In this document: piece after piece, positions 32,480 through 40,511 of the stretch | How the letters are laid out: each line of letters starts with the position of its first letter | How positions within the stretch are numbered: position 1 is the first letter of the stretch | Assembly (NCBI GenBank): GCA_045580025.1 | Contig: JAZNNB010000030.1 | Span: forward strand, 48,594 to 112,593 | Reading direction: 5' to 3' | Length of the DNA: 64,000 nt | DNA from: SIG440 sp045580025 | GTDB taxonomy: Bacteria; Bacillota; Clostridia; Monoglobales; Monoglobaceae | Program-made: the position numbers and the translations under genes | The notes under the pieces: model-generated | What the model was told of the DNA's origin: nothing | What the model saw: only the letters and a program-made list of their open reading frames with translations | Databases searched by the model: none

Positions 32480-33769
32480 ATGGAAAAATATGTTGTTCTG
32501 GGCGGCGCCAAGCTTGAGGGCGAAGTCGAAATCAGCGGAGCAAAAAACTCCGCAGTTGCACTTATAGTAGCAGCCTTGATGGTTAACGGAACCTGTATAA
32601 TTGAAAATGTGCCCCCTGTGAGTGACACCTATGTTCTTATCGATATAATCAACCAGCTGGGCGGCAATGCCGAATTTATTGACAAAGGCGTTTTGAAAAT
32701 CGACAGCACAGGGGTCGATCGTTTTGAGGCCCCATATGAAATGGTAAGCAAAATCCGTGCATCCTCTTATCTTATGGGTGCGCTACTTGGAAGATTCAAA
32801 AAAGCCCGTGTAGCTATGCCTGGTGGCTGTGATTTTGGTGTAAGACCCATTGACTTCCACCTCAAAGGTTTTGAAGCCCTTGGCGCTTCATATTCCACCG
32901 AAAAAGGTGGCATCGTTGATATTAAAGCAGAAAGTCTCAGTGGTGCCAGCATATATATGGACCAAGTTTCAGTTGGCGCAACCATAAACATTATGCTTGC
33001 GGCGACACTTGCCGAAGGTCAGACAGTTATTGAAAATGCGGCAAAAGAGCCTCACATTGTTGATGTTGCAAACTTTTTAAACAGTATGGGTGCAAATATT
33101 AAGGGTGCAGGTACTGACGTTATTAAGATTAAAGGTGTTACCGCTCTTCACGGTGGCACATACACCGTCATTCCCGACCAAATAGAAGCAGGAACATTTA
33201 TGATTGCCGCAGCGGCTACTGGTGGTGATGTTCTCATCAAAAACATCATTCCAAAGCATCTTGATTCAATATCAGCAAAGCTTCTTGAAATTGGTGTAAC
33301 CATTGAAGAATACGATGACAGCCTCCGTGTTTTAGCAAACAAACCCCTGAAAAAAGCAAATGTAAAAACCATGCCGCACCCCGGCTTCCCCACAGATTTA
33401 CAGCCCCAGATTCTTACACTGCTTACCGCAGCAGAGGGCACAAGCATTGTCACCGAAAACGTCTGGGACAACCGTTTCAAATATGTGGAAGAGCTTCGCC
33501 GAATGGGAGCAAGTGTTTCTGTTGACGGGCGCATAGCGGTGGTTGAGGGAGGAAATCGACTCATCGGCTCCCCTGTTTCATCCACAGACCTCCGTGCAGG
33601 AGCAGCCCTTGTAATTGCAGGGCTTATGGCGGACGGCGTCACCGAGGTTTACAACCTCAACTATATCGACCGTGGCTATGAAGATTTTGAGAAAAAGCTT
33701 CGCGGTCTGGGTGCTCAGATTACCCGTCGAACCGACGGCGAAAAAGTCAGAGCCACAACCATTGCATAA
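32480..33769 (+). CDS. murA: UDP-N-acetylglucosamine 1-carboxyvinyltransferase
   Basis: A 429-residue enzyme that starts peptidoglycan precursor synthesis by adding enolpyruvate from PEP to UDP-GlcNAc. The catalytic, fosfomycin-reactive cysteine is C117 in AMPGGCDFGVRP. The N-terminal GAKNSA motif and the catalytic-Asp region around PGFPTDLQPQ are present. The start is ATG 32480 behind AGGTGGGTGG. Firmicutes often carry two MurA paralogues; which one this is cannot be told here. Confidence 0.97.
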   Translation: MEKYVVLGGAKLEGEVEISGAKNSAVALIVAALMVNGTCIIENVPPVSDTYVLIDIINQLGGNAEFIDKGVLKIDSTGVDRFEAPYEMVSKIRASSYLMGALLGRFKKARVAMPGGCDFGVRPIDFHLKGFEALGASYSTEKGGIVDIKAESLSGASIYMDQVSVGATINIMLAATLAEGQTVIENAAKEPHIVDVANFLNSMGANIKGAGTDVIKIKGVTALHGGTYTVIPDQIEAGTFMIAAAATGGDVLIKNIIPKHLDSISAKLLEIGVTIEEYDDSLRVLANKPLKKANVKTMPHPGFPTDLQPQILTLLTAAEGTSIVTENVWDNRFKYVEELRRMGASVSVDGRIAVVEGGNRLIGSPVSSTDLRAGAALVIAGLMADGVTEVYNLNYIDRGYEDFEKKLRGLGAQITRRTDGEKVRATTIA

Positions 33770-33775
33770 AAACTT

Positions 33776-33802
33776 CCGCATCAAAGGAAACCTTTGATGC
33801 GG
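33776..33802 (+). terminator. Terminator of murA
   Basis: A 12-bp perfect stem (CCGCATCAAAGG, loop AAA) followed by T5. The walJ start is 27 bp further on. Confidence 0.92.
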
Positions 33803-33828
33803 TTTTTCATAAGATTGGAGTATTTTCG

Positions 33829-34629
33829 ATGTCAAGACTTGATTTATATGTTTTAAGAAGCAGCAGCAAGGGAAACGCCTCTCTTATATCCACCCAAAAC
33901 TCTAAAATTCTTTTGGACTGCGGCATAAGTGGCAAAGTTCTTGAAGAAAGCCTTGCTCTTTTTAATGTATCACCCGCTGATCTTGATGCCATTTTAATCA
34001 CCCACGAACACACCGACCACACAAAAGGCGTAAATACTGTTTCAAAAAAATACAATCTTCCAATTTTTGCCACCTACGGAACATGGGGACACCTAAAACG
34101 CACGTGCCCAAGCGTTGCCCCTCAAAACATTCATACCATTGGCGAAAGCGAAACCTTTTGCCTCGGCAACATAAACATCACTCCTTTTCCCCTCTCCCAC
34201 GATGCAGCACAGCCTGTGGGTTATACATTTGAAACAAGCAGCGACAAAATTTCAGTTGTCACCGATACTGGGGTGATAACCGACCATATTTTAAATACCG
34301 TCAAAGGCAGTCGCATGGTATTACTTGAATCAAACTATGACCTTTTTATGCTTGAAGCAGGCTCATACCCTTATGCCCTGAAGCGCCGGATAAAGAGCGA
34401 AATCGGGCATCTGTCAAACGATGATGCTGCCCTGACAGCATTATGTCTTGCAAAGCTTGGGACACGAGAAATCATCCTCGGTCACATAAGCCCCGAAAAC
34501 AACTACCCCGACCTGGCTCTTAAAAACGCAGCCCTTTGCCTTGAGGGACACGGTTTTTCGGTAGGAAAAGATATATTTTTGCACACAGCAAACAAAGACA
34601 GCATAACGATTCTTCATTCCCTTACATAA
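33829..34629 (+). CDS. walJ: MBL-fold metallohydrolase (YycJ/WalJ family)
   Basis: A 266-residue metallo-beta-lactamase-fold protein. The metal motif is THEHTDH near residue 62; PFPLSHDAAQPVGY and VTDTG supply further ligands, and ILGHISPENNYPDLA closes the family signature. Bacillus YycJ (WalJ) affects cell-wall/division timing and has 5'-3' exonuclease activity. Here no walRK genes are adjacent. The start is ATG 33829; the ribosome site is weak (TTGGAG). Confidence 0.88.
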   Translation: MSRLDLYVLRSSSKGNASLISTQNSKILLDCGISGKVLEESLALFNVSPADLDAILITHEHTDHTKGVNTVSKKYNLPIFATYGTWGHLKRTCPSVAPQNIHTIGESETFCLGNINITPFPLSHDAAQPVGYTFETSSDKISVVTDTGVITDHILNTVKGSRMVLLESNYDLFMLEAGSYPYALKRRIKSEIGHLSNDDAALTALCLAKLGTREIILGHISPENNYPDLALKNAALCLEGHGFSVGKDIFLHTANKDSITILHSLT

Positions 34630-34653
34630 AAACATTTATCAAAGATAAAAGTT

Positions 34654-34685
34654 AAATCCTCCCAGAGATATCCCTGGGAGGATTT
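34654..34685. terminator. Bidirectional terminator between walJ and sipL
   Basis: A 12-bp stem AAATCCTCCCAG with CTGGGAGGATTT, loop 8, between convergent genes. T-rich flank on the right, A/T-rich on the left. Confidence 0.85.
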
Positions 34686-34687
34686 CT

Positions 34688-36241
34688 TTATTTAAAAATA
34701 TAAATTCTGTTTCCCTCAACCATGCATTCTTTTTCACTACCATTGACTGCAACAATTTTTTCAGGCGTGGTGCGGTATCTTTTAGCAACATCCCAAAGGC
34801 TGTCGCCTCTCTTTACAAAATACACAATCATTGCGGCACGCTTTGGCACTTCCTTTTCGTTATCATATTCCATTTCCGAGACAATTTCACAGCTGTTGGG
34901 ATTAACAGCCTTAAGACCTATGTTGAGAGTGGGACGAAGCTCGATTTCTCTGTTTCCTGATATAATATATCCAAGATGTTCCACTTCAACCTTTGCATCA
35001 CACACTGAATTTTCACAAATTCCATCAACTCTCACACTGTGCGAAAATGGCAAAACGTGACTGAATCCCGAAACCGGCACCTCTTCACTTTGAGACATAT
35101 ACAATACATTGGTTGTTATGTATCCTGTCACAATAACAATTTCTCCCTCAATCGAAACCCGTTCGATTTCGCTTGATGCTGTACAGTCACAGACCTGATA
35201 TACCTCAGGGAGATAGTCGGGAACCTTGGCAAGCTCTTTAAGACTTATTTGCTCCGCAGCTATATCCACGAGCTGTTCAACGTCACAGCAGTCCTTTTTC
35301 ATTTTTACCTCACGGCTCAGACTGTAGGCATCGCACATGGTTTCGCACTCTGTGATGCCGGTGGTTTTTATTTCAATGCAAATAGCTGTTTCAAAGCTTA
35401 AAAGTCGTTTATCGCCGTCATTATCCCGACAAATTTCATAATAGATATCCTTCACCGAGAAAACCGCTTCGCCGTTCAAGCTTTCATCAACGCCGTCTAT
35501 TTCAAGAACTTCACTGAAAGGAACGATGTGCTCCATACATTCGATAATATCATCTTCACCCTTTCCGGAGTACAGGGTGCAAATCTTAAGATTTCCTTTA
35601 ACAACCGCTTTGCCCGTAAGGAGCCTGAGTTCTTCAAGCTCGGGTCTTATTGAAAATCTTAAGATTTCTTTAAGGTCAGGCTTTCCCTGGGGCACCTCTA
35701 TCTTATCCTTAATGAGAACATCCCGTTCTGTGCACTGGCAGGAGTTGTGGAATTTAAGGCATCTCGCTTTTGCTTGAATGTCCTCCCCATCCTCAACTCC
35801 AGCAGCAATCTCAAGCTCTTTGTTTTCCGTCACCTTTATATTGATACAAAGGGTACTGCGTATTCCTATTTTTCTGCTGTTAATGAGGTTGTATTCCGGA
35901 CACACAGAAACAACTGCAGCTTCAACATTCATACCATTCTTTGCACCGTTTGCCGCAATCATATGATTGAAACTTTGGTCTACCGATATGGATTTCACCC
36001 GTCCGCAGCTTCTGTCCTCAGGAACATACAGTATGTCCAGACGAATTATTCCCTCCACATAAACCTTGTCACTTTGAACACTTTTCTGAGTTATTACCGC
36101 CTCCGCGCAAACCTTCAGGATTTTAACCGCATCCGGCTTAATGTCCGGGACAATAACATCGCTTTCCACCGTGGTTTTTGTGTTTCTGGCACAAATAACC
36201 TGAGAAAGCTTTATATGCTCTTTTCGCAGCTTAACCGACAT
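34688..36241 (-). CDS. sipL: SPOCS/DUF3794 and LysM protein, SipL-like spore coat factor
   Basis: A 517-residue protein with repeated SPOCS (DUF3794) modules (about 20-130, 160-290, 330-450) and a C-terminal LysM domain (about 470-517, FVKRGDSLWDVAKRY). This is the layout and length of Clostridioides difficile SipL, which binds SpoIVA and drives coat encasement around the forespore. The start is ATG 36241 behind GAGAGG. A candidate sigma-E promoter lies at 36284-36313. Orthology is inferred from architecture. Confidence 0.85.
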   Translation of the reverse strand: MSVKLRKEHIKLSQVICARNTKTTVESDVIVPDIKPDAVKILKVCAEAVITQKSVQSDKVYVEGIIRLDILYVPEDRSCGRVKSISVDQSFNHMIAANGAKNGMNVEAAVVSVCPEYNLINSRKIGIRSTLCINIKVTENKELEIAAGVEDGEDIQAKARCLKFHNSCQCTERDVLIKDKIEVPQGKPDLKEILRFSIRPELEELRLLTGKAVVKGNLKICTLYSGKGEDDIIECMEHIVPFSEVLEIDGVDESLNGEAVFSVKDIYYEICRDNDGDKRLLSFETAICIEIKTTGITECETMCDAYSLSREVKMKKDCCDVEQLVDIAAEQISLKELAKVPDYLPEVYQVCDCTASSEIERVSIEGEIVIVTGYITTNVLYMSQSEEVPVSGFSHVLPFSHSVRVDGICENSVCDAKVEVEHLGYIISGNREIELRPTLNIGLKAVNPNSCEIVSEMEYDNEKEVPKRAAMIVYFVKRGDSLWDVAKRYRTTPEKIVAVNGSEKECMVEGNRIYIFK

Positions 36242-36283
36242 ATCTTTATCTACCTCTCTTTTAAAATAGTCTTCTTTTTTATA

Positions 36284-36313
36284 TTCTTATGAGAAAGATA
36301 GACAGTATATTCC
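36284..36313 (-). promoter_or_regulatory. Candidate sigma-E promoter of sipL
   Basis: GGAATATA (36313-36306), 14 bp, CATAAGAA (36291-36284) on the minus strand. The upstream box and spacing are identical to those of spoIIP. The -10 matches 5 of 8. Confidence 0.5.
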
Positions 36314-36323
36314 ACAAGTTCTG

Positions 36324-36851
36324 CTATATGAGAAAATCGCCAAAATCAAAATAATCCCCCAGCAACACATACAAAAGAGCCAGCGCCATCAAGGGATTGC
36401 CTTCTTCATCTGAATCCAAAAAAATAAAAATAAGGGCAACCAACAGCAAATCTTCAGCTGTAAAAAAGCCCATAACTTTTTTTGTTTTAGGGTCATAAAT
36501 TCCTTTTGGAAGTATATTCTCAAAAAAATTCATACCCTTGCCGTTCTTTTTTCTGCTCCCTGAATTGCAGTGCCTGTTTTCCTCTTTTTTCTGCTGGCTA
36601 TGGTTGTGATTTTTTTGCTCATTAAAGTTTTTCGCGGGAGGCAGCATCTTTATGTTATTTGGGTGCGCGGACCTCCCCTGTTCCCGTTGGGGGTTTCCCT
36701 GCATAACCATTCTGCCGGCATTTCCGTTTTGACTATGCTCTGCGTTGCCACGCCTCTGTCCTCCTGTGTTTTGATGATTATGCCCACCATTTGCCATTTC
36801 CGATTTGTTTCCGTTTTGATTTGGGGTATAGCGTTGATATATTTCAAACAC
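36324..36851 (-). CDS. N/Q/H-rich protein with hydrophobic C-terminus, unknown
   Basis: 175 codons as read from GTG 36851. Residues 1-105 are low-complexity (Asn, Gln, His, Gly, Lys); residues 125-170 form a hydrophobic, acidic-flanked stretch (FFTAEDLLLVALIFIFLDSDEEG). I do not recognise a function. It overlaps the previous gene by 8 bp. GTG 36851 sits directly on the GGGAGG ribosome site, so the true start may be an unusual codon just inside or the ATG at codon 19. The place beside sipL suggests a spore-related role, by inference only. Confidence 0.6.
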   Translation of the reverse strand: MFEIYQRYTPNQNGNKSEMANGGHNHQNTGGQRRGNAEHSQNGNAGRMVMQGNPQREQGRSAHPNNIKMLPPAKNFNEQKNHNHSQQKKEENRHCNSGSRKKNGKGMNFFENILPKGIYDPKTKKVMGFFTAEDLLLVALIFIFLDSDEEGNPLMALALLYVLLGDYFDFGDFLI

Positions 36852-37230
36852 CTCCCTGACTATTTTCCTTAAACGCCTTGAAAACCGCCGTCATCTTCAT
36901 AATCTGCGCTGCCTGGTCAAGTTTTTTTCTGCGGCTTTGTTTCAGGAACGGCTTTAGTGCATTCAAAAAATCAGTATGGGAATTTTGTTTTGCTCCGTTT
37001 ATGGCACTCATTATTCCGCCCATTTGCATTATGGATGAAAGGTCCATGCCTCCGTCACCAAAAAGTCCCGACGTCTGCTTCACGGAGTCTTCCTCACGGC
37101 TTTCTGTGTTTTCCCCGTTTCCCGAAGCAAACAAGCCCAAAAGATTTTGAATTTGTGACTGACCGTCTTCACTTCCAAGCATTTCCTGAAGCTTTTCAAC
37201 AGCCATTGAGAAATCAGGGGTTTCTTCCAT
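36844..37230 (-). CDS. Small protein of unknown function
   Basis: A 128-residue, mostly helical, charged protein with no motif I recognise. A Met/Gly-rich middle (GGMDLSSIMQMGGIMSAING) is followed by a basic helix (KPFLKQSRRKKLDQ). The start is ATG 37230, 9 bp after GGAGG, 22 bp downstream of the 89-residue gene and overlapping the next one. The three genes look like one transcript. Confidence 0.65.
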   Translation of the reverse strand: MEETPDFSMAVEKLQEMLGSEDGQSQIQNLLGLFASGNGENTESREEDSVKQTSGLFGDGGMDLSSIMQMGGIMSAINGAKQNSHTDFLNALKPFLKQSRRKKLDQAAQIMKMTAVFKAFKENSQGGV

Positions 37231-37251
37231 TTCAAAAGCCTCCTAAACCTT

Positions 37252-37521
37252 TTATTTTTTCTTCACAATTTCAGCAAGTGCCGAAAGCAACTGAGGATTC
37301 TGAGCAAGCTGCTTAGCAAGTTCAGGATTTTTTGTGAGAGTATCCTGCAGCCCCTTTGCATCAAGTCCTGAAATTTCCTTGCTCAAGTCACTCCGACTCA
37401 TCATTTTTATTGTTTCTTCTGCCTTTTTCAGCTGCTCCGGACTCATTCCTCCGCTTAACTGTTTCAGCCCCTGTGCAAGCATCTCAGGTGACATTTTTGA
37501 AATCATATCCTGAATATTCAA
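37252..37521 (-). CDS. Small helical protein of unknown function
   Basis: An 89-residue protein, helical, with repeated short modules around NPELAKQLAQNPQLLSALAE and MSPEMLAQGLKQLSGGMSPEQ, resembling chaperone STI1/DP-type Asn-Pro helices. Start TTG 37521 is 8 bp after AAAGGAG; the ATG six codons earlier overlaps that site and was rejected. It leads the three-gene run of unknowns that points toward sipL. Confidence 0.6.
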   Translation of the reverse strand: MNIQDMISKMSPEMLAQGLKQLSGGMSPEQLKKAEETIKMMSRSDLSKEISGLDAKGLQDTLTKNPELAKQLAQNPQLLSALAEIVKKK

Positions 37522-37574
37522 TGAAAACACTCCTTTCATCTGTTATAATTATTATATGTTTTCAAAATAAAATA

Positions 37575-37603
37575 GTGACAATTTGTTTTGTTTATGCTAA
37601 AAT
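37575..37603 (+). promoter_or_regulatory. Promoter of the YfcE-like gene
   Basis: GTGACA (37575-37580), 17 bp, TAAAAT (37598-37603). Confidence 0.65.
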
Positions 37604-37633
37604 AATACCAGTTCGTTGAAAGGATTTTTTCTT

Positions 37634-38092
37634 ATGAAAGCAATAATATTCAGTGATTCCCACGGAAACTTCAATGCCATGGCAAAAGCTATTGAGCAAG
37701 AAAAAAATATAGATATGATTATCCACGCAGGTGACATAAATCGTGATATCGCAGACCTCCAGATTGCATATCCGTATCTTGTGGTGGCAGGAGTACGTGG
37801 GAATAATGACTTTTGGGATGCCACCTACCCCGATGAACGGACTTTCACCTTTGACAATGTGAAAATTTTTCTCACTCACGGGCACCTCTATGGAGTAAAA
37901 TATTCATTGTCAAAGCTAAGCGCCAAAGGCCGCGAGGTTGGAGCCGACATTTGCATCTTTGGTCACACCCACTCTATGCTCAATGAATCGGACACCGGAA
38001 TTAACCTTTTCAATCCGGGAAGTGTTTCAAGACATTATGGCGTGCTTGAAACAGACGGCAAGGATTTCTCACTTTTTGTCAAAGAAATATGA
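37634..38092 (+). CDS. YfcE/MJ0936-family metallophosphoesterase
   Basis: A 152-residue calcineurin-like phosphodiesterase. All family metal motifs are seen: FSDSHGN, HAGDINRD, GNND, LTHGHLYG and FGHTHS. Relatives hydrolyse phosphodiesters in vitro; the natural substrate is unknown. The start is ATG 37634, 9 bp after AAAGGA; upstream in-frame codons overlap that site. Confidence 0.9.
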   Translation: MKAIIFSDSHGNFNAMAKAIEQEKNIDMIIHAGDINRDIADLQIAYPYLVVAGVRGNNDFWDATYPDERTFTFDNVKIFLTHGHLYGVKYSLSKLSAKGREVGADICIFGHTHSMLNESDTGINLFNPGSVSRHYGVLETDGKDFSLFVKEI

Positions 38093-38138
38093 TTCTTTAC
38101 AATCTTTTTCAAATTTTAAAAATATTTTCAAAAAAGTG

Positions 38139-38167
38139 TTGACAAGCCCACAGAATTGTGGTATCAT
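38139..38167 (+). promoter_or_regulatory. Promoter of tRNA-Thr/tRNA-Tyr
   Basis: TTGACA (38139-38144), 17 bp, TATCAT (38162-38167), about 43 bp before the first tRNA. Confidence 0.8.
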
Positions 38168-38209
38168 AATATTCGCTGGTTGTGAAAACGACCTCAAAAC
38201 ACAAGGTAA

Positions 38210-38285
38210 GCTGGTGTAGCTCAATTGGCAGAGCAGCTGATTTGTAATCAGCAGGTTGCGGGTTCGAGTCCCATCACCAGCTCCA
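38210..38285 (+). tRNA. tRNA-Thr (anticodon TGT)
   Basis: Acceptor GCTGGTG/CACCAGC, anticodon stem CTGAT/ATCAG with loop TTGTA at its core, T-loop TTCGAGT, and encoded CCA. A complete cloverleaf, 76 nt. Confidence 0.97.
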
Positions 38286-38292
38286 CTTTTAC

Positions 38293-38377
38293 GGAGGGGT
38301 TCCCGAGTGGCCAAAGGGGGCAGACTGTAAATCTGTTGCGTCTCGCTTCGATGGTTCGAATCCATCTCCCTCCACCA
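38293..38377 (+). tRNA. tRNA-Tyr (anticodon GTA)
   Basis: A class II tRNA, 85 nt, with a long variable arm (CGTCTCGCTTCGA region). Anticodon stem CAGAC/ATCTG encloses GTA; T-loop TTCGAAT; encoded CCA. It lies 7 bp after tRNA-Thr. Confidence 0.96.
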
Positions 38378-38384
38378 AAAAAGA

Positions 38385-38417
38385 AACGGCAGCTTTCGCA
38401 CACCGAAGGCTGTCGTT
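38385..38417 (+). terminator. Terminator of the tRNA pair
   Basis: Stem AACGGCAGC with GCTGTCGTT (one G-U pair) followed by T5 and more T. Confidence 0.8.
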
Positions 38418-38431
38418 TTTTGTGTTTTTGT

Positions 38432-39505
38432 TTACACATATTTTTCAATTATCTTTTTCATTTCGTCAAACTTGCTTTCAATGTCTTTAACAAGCTTAAA
38501 CTGAGTTCTTGCTCTGTCAAGATTATGGTTTTCTCTGTGGACTTTGAAGTAAGTGTCACCATTTAAATGGTCTGCCAAAAATCTTATGCCGCACTCATAT
38601 GTCATAATAAGAGCAGAAGCAGGCAAAAGCTCAATTTCCTTCTTGGTAAGACAATCCTTTACCTCACCCAAAAACCCTTTTGCAAACTGTTCAAACTTTT
38701 CGAGGTCAAACCAGATTTTATCCAAATCCTGTTCATCCTCCGCCCCGCTTGATGCACCAAATCTGAGGGCATCGCCGAAGTCATAAAGAATCGAACCCGG
38801 CATAACAGTATCAAGGTCAATTACACAAATGCCTTCACCTGTTTTTGCGTCAAACAACACATTATTAAGCTTTGTGTCATTGTGGGTAACTCTGAGAGGA
38901 ACAGTTCCCTTTTCCATTTCATCGGTTATCAGACTTTTATATTTTGCATAATCTAACGCAAACTCAACCTCGTCATGAACCTCAACAAGTCTGCCTGCCA
39001 AATCGTTGGAAATCGCTTTTTTCAGCTGATTTACACGTTCTGGCGTATTATGGAAATCAACAATCGTTTCATAAAGACTGCCAGCCGGATAATCATTCAG
39101 CATATTCTGGAACCGTCCAAACGCTGTTCCCGCGTGGAAAAGCTGTACAGGGTCGTGAGCAACGTCATAGCTCACACTGTCCGTCACAAAAAGATACATT
39201 CTGAAAAAGTTTTCCTCGTCCAGCTGAAAATAATTCTTTCCATCCTTGGTTTTGATAACATTCAGCGTCTCACGATCGGGATTTCCTCCGCGCTCAACAA
39301 TCTTCTTTTTGAGGTGTTCCGTAACATTATATATATTCTCCATAACTTCATGGGGACTGTGAAAAACATTTTTATTTATCCTTTGCAGAATAATCTGGGG
39401 TTTTGCATCCGCCATGTATGTATCATTTATATGTCCGTTTCCGTATGATTCGATGTCTGTCTTAATAATAAACTGCTCACAAACTTCTTTAAGATTAAAT
39501 CCCAT
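38432..39505 (-). CDS. Phosphotransferase, N-acetylhexosamine kinase-like
   Basis: A 357-residue kinase of the aminoglycoside phosphotransferase fold. The catalytic loop is VTHNDTKLNNVLFD and the metal motif VIDLDTVMPGSILYDFGDALR. This pattern is close to N-acetylhexosamine 1-kinase (NahK) of bifidobacteria. With the adjacent nucleotidyltransferase it may activate a hexosamine to a nucleotide sugar. The start is ATG 39505 behind GGAAGG, overlapping the stop of the upstream gene by 11 bp. The sugar is not proven. Confidence 0.8.
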   Translation of the reverse strand: MGFNLKEVCEQFIIKTDIESYGNGHINDTYMADAKPQIILQRINKNVFHSPHEVMENIYNVTEHLKKKIVERGGNPDRETLNVIKTKDGKNYFQLDEENFFRMYLFVTDSVSYDVAHDPVQLFHAGTAFGRFQNMLNDYPAGSLYETIVDFHNTPERVNQLKKAISNDLAGRLVEVHDEVEFALDYAKYKSLITDEMEKGTVPLRVTHNDTKLNNVLFDAKTGEGICVIDLDTVMPGSILYDFGDALRFGASSGAEDEQDLDKIWFDLEKFEQFAKGFLGEVKDCLTKKEIELLPASALIMTYECGIRFLADHLNGDTYFKVHRENHNLDRARTQFKLVKDIESKFDEMKKIIEKYV

Positions 39506-40343
39506 TATAAAAGCCTTCCTTTACCAATCTTTTCATGGCAGAAACAACGGTGTCTTTATCTTCTTTATAGGTAACGCCATACCATTTTTCATTTGTCTCC
39601 AAAACTCTGACCTTTTCATTTTTTGTCTTTATCATGTTGTCAACCACAAAAGGAATGTAAAACTCATCCTTAAGAGGATTTTTGATATTTTCCAAAAATT
39701 CCACAAAATCCTTTTCCACATCTCGAAAAACAGAGGGCAAAAGTCCCCACATATTCATGGAAACTACGGTATCAAGAGGAATGTCACTGTTTTTGTCAAG
39801 ACCGGTATGCTCAACAACGCTTCTGAGAAATCCATTTTCAACACTGCACACTCCACGGGCGACCGTTCCGTTTTCGGTTATGGTATTTCCAAGGCTGAAA
39901 CCCACCATACAATTTTCATCATTCTCCACCAGATTTTTATGGAGAATTTCAAAGGACTTCTGTCCGTAATAATCATCTGCATTTATGAGCGCAAAAGGTG
40001 TATCCACAGTATCTTTGGTGCAAAAAACTGCGTGACCTGTTCCCCAGGGTTTTTCCCTTCCCAAAGGCACAGAAAAACCTTTTGGAAGATTGTCCATGTC
40101 CTGAAAAACATAAGAAACATCTGTCATTTTTTCAATCCGTTTTTTGGTAATTTCACGGAAATCTTTTTCAATATCACGTCTGATGATAAAAACCGTCTTG
40201 TCAAATCCGGCTCTAACCGCATCATAAATTGAAAAATCCAAAATTATTTCGCCGTTTGGTCCAACCGGTGCAATCTGCTTTAGCCCGCCAAATCGGCTTC
40301 CCATCCCTGCAGCCATAACTACCAAAGTCGTTTTCTCGCTCAT
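39495..40343 (-). CDS. Sugar-1-phosphate nucleotidyltransferase
   Basis: A 282-residue nucleotidyltransferase. The N-terminal nucleotide-binding motif is VVMAAGMGSRFGGLKQ, GTGHAVFCTK binds the base/sugar, and the metal motif is INADDYYG, with two Asp where many relatives have one. The start is ATG 40343, 8 bp after GGGAGA; 17 further upstream codons were rejected. It is co-transcribed with the kinase and lies divergent from an AraC regulator, so the pair is probably sugar-inducible. Confidence 0.82.
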   Translation of the reverse strand: MSEKTTLVVMAAGMGSRFGGLKQIAPVGPNGEIILDFSIYDAVRAGFDKTVFIIRRDIEKDFREITKKRIEKMTDVSYVFQDMDNLPKGFSVPLGREKPWGTGHAVFCTKDTVDTPFALINADDYYGQKSFEILHKNLVENDENCMVGFSLGNTITENGTVARGVCSVENGFLRSVVEHTGLDKNSDIPLDTVVSMNMWGLLPSVFRDVEKDFVEFLENIKNPLKDEFYIPFVVDNMIKTKNEKVRVLETNEKWYGVTYKEDKDTVVSAMKRLVKEGFYNGI

Positions 40344-40461
40344 AAATTCATCTCCCATCAAGTTTTTATTCGTTATATCCACAACATATATCATACAATC
40401 TACTTTGTTGTTTGTATTTATCCAAAAATAACTCTATCTTATAAAAAAATCACACTTTTTA

Positions 40462-40490
40462 TTGACTCCAGCCCACTTTTTTGATATTTT
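40462..40490 (+). promoter_or_regulatory. Promoter of the AraC-family gene
   Basis: TTGACT (40462-40467), 17 bp, TATTTT (40485-40490), close to the ribosome site AAGGAGG. Confidence 0.6.
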
Positions 40491-40511
40491 ATATATAAGG
40501 AGGTTGGTATT

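Noticed and set aside
37501..37603. Sigma-E promoter before the 89-residue gene
   Set aside because: CATATAAT is a good -10, but the box 14 bp upstream (TGTCACTA) does not match the upstream consensus.
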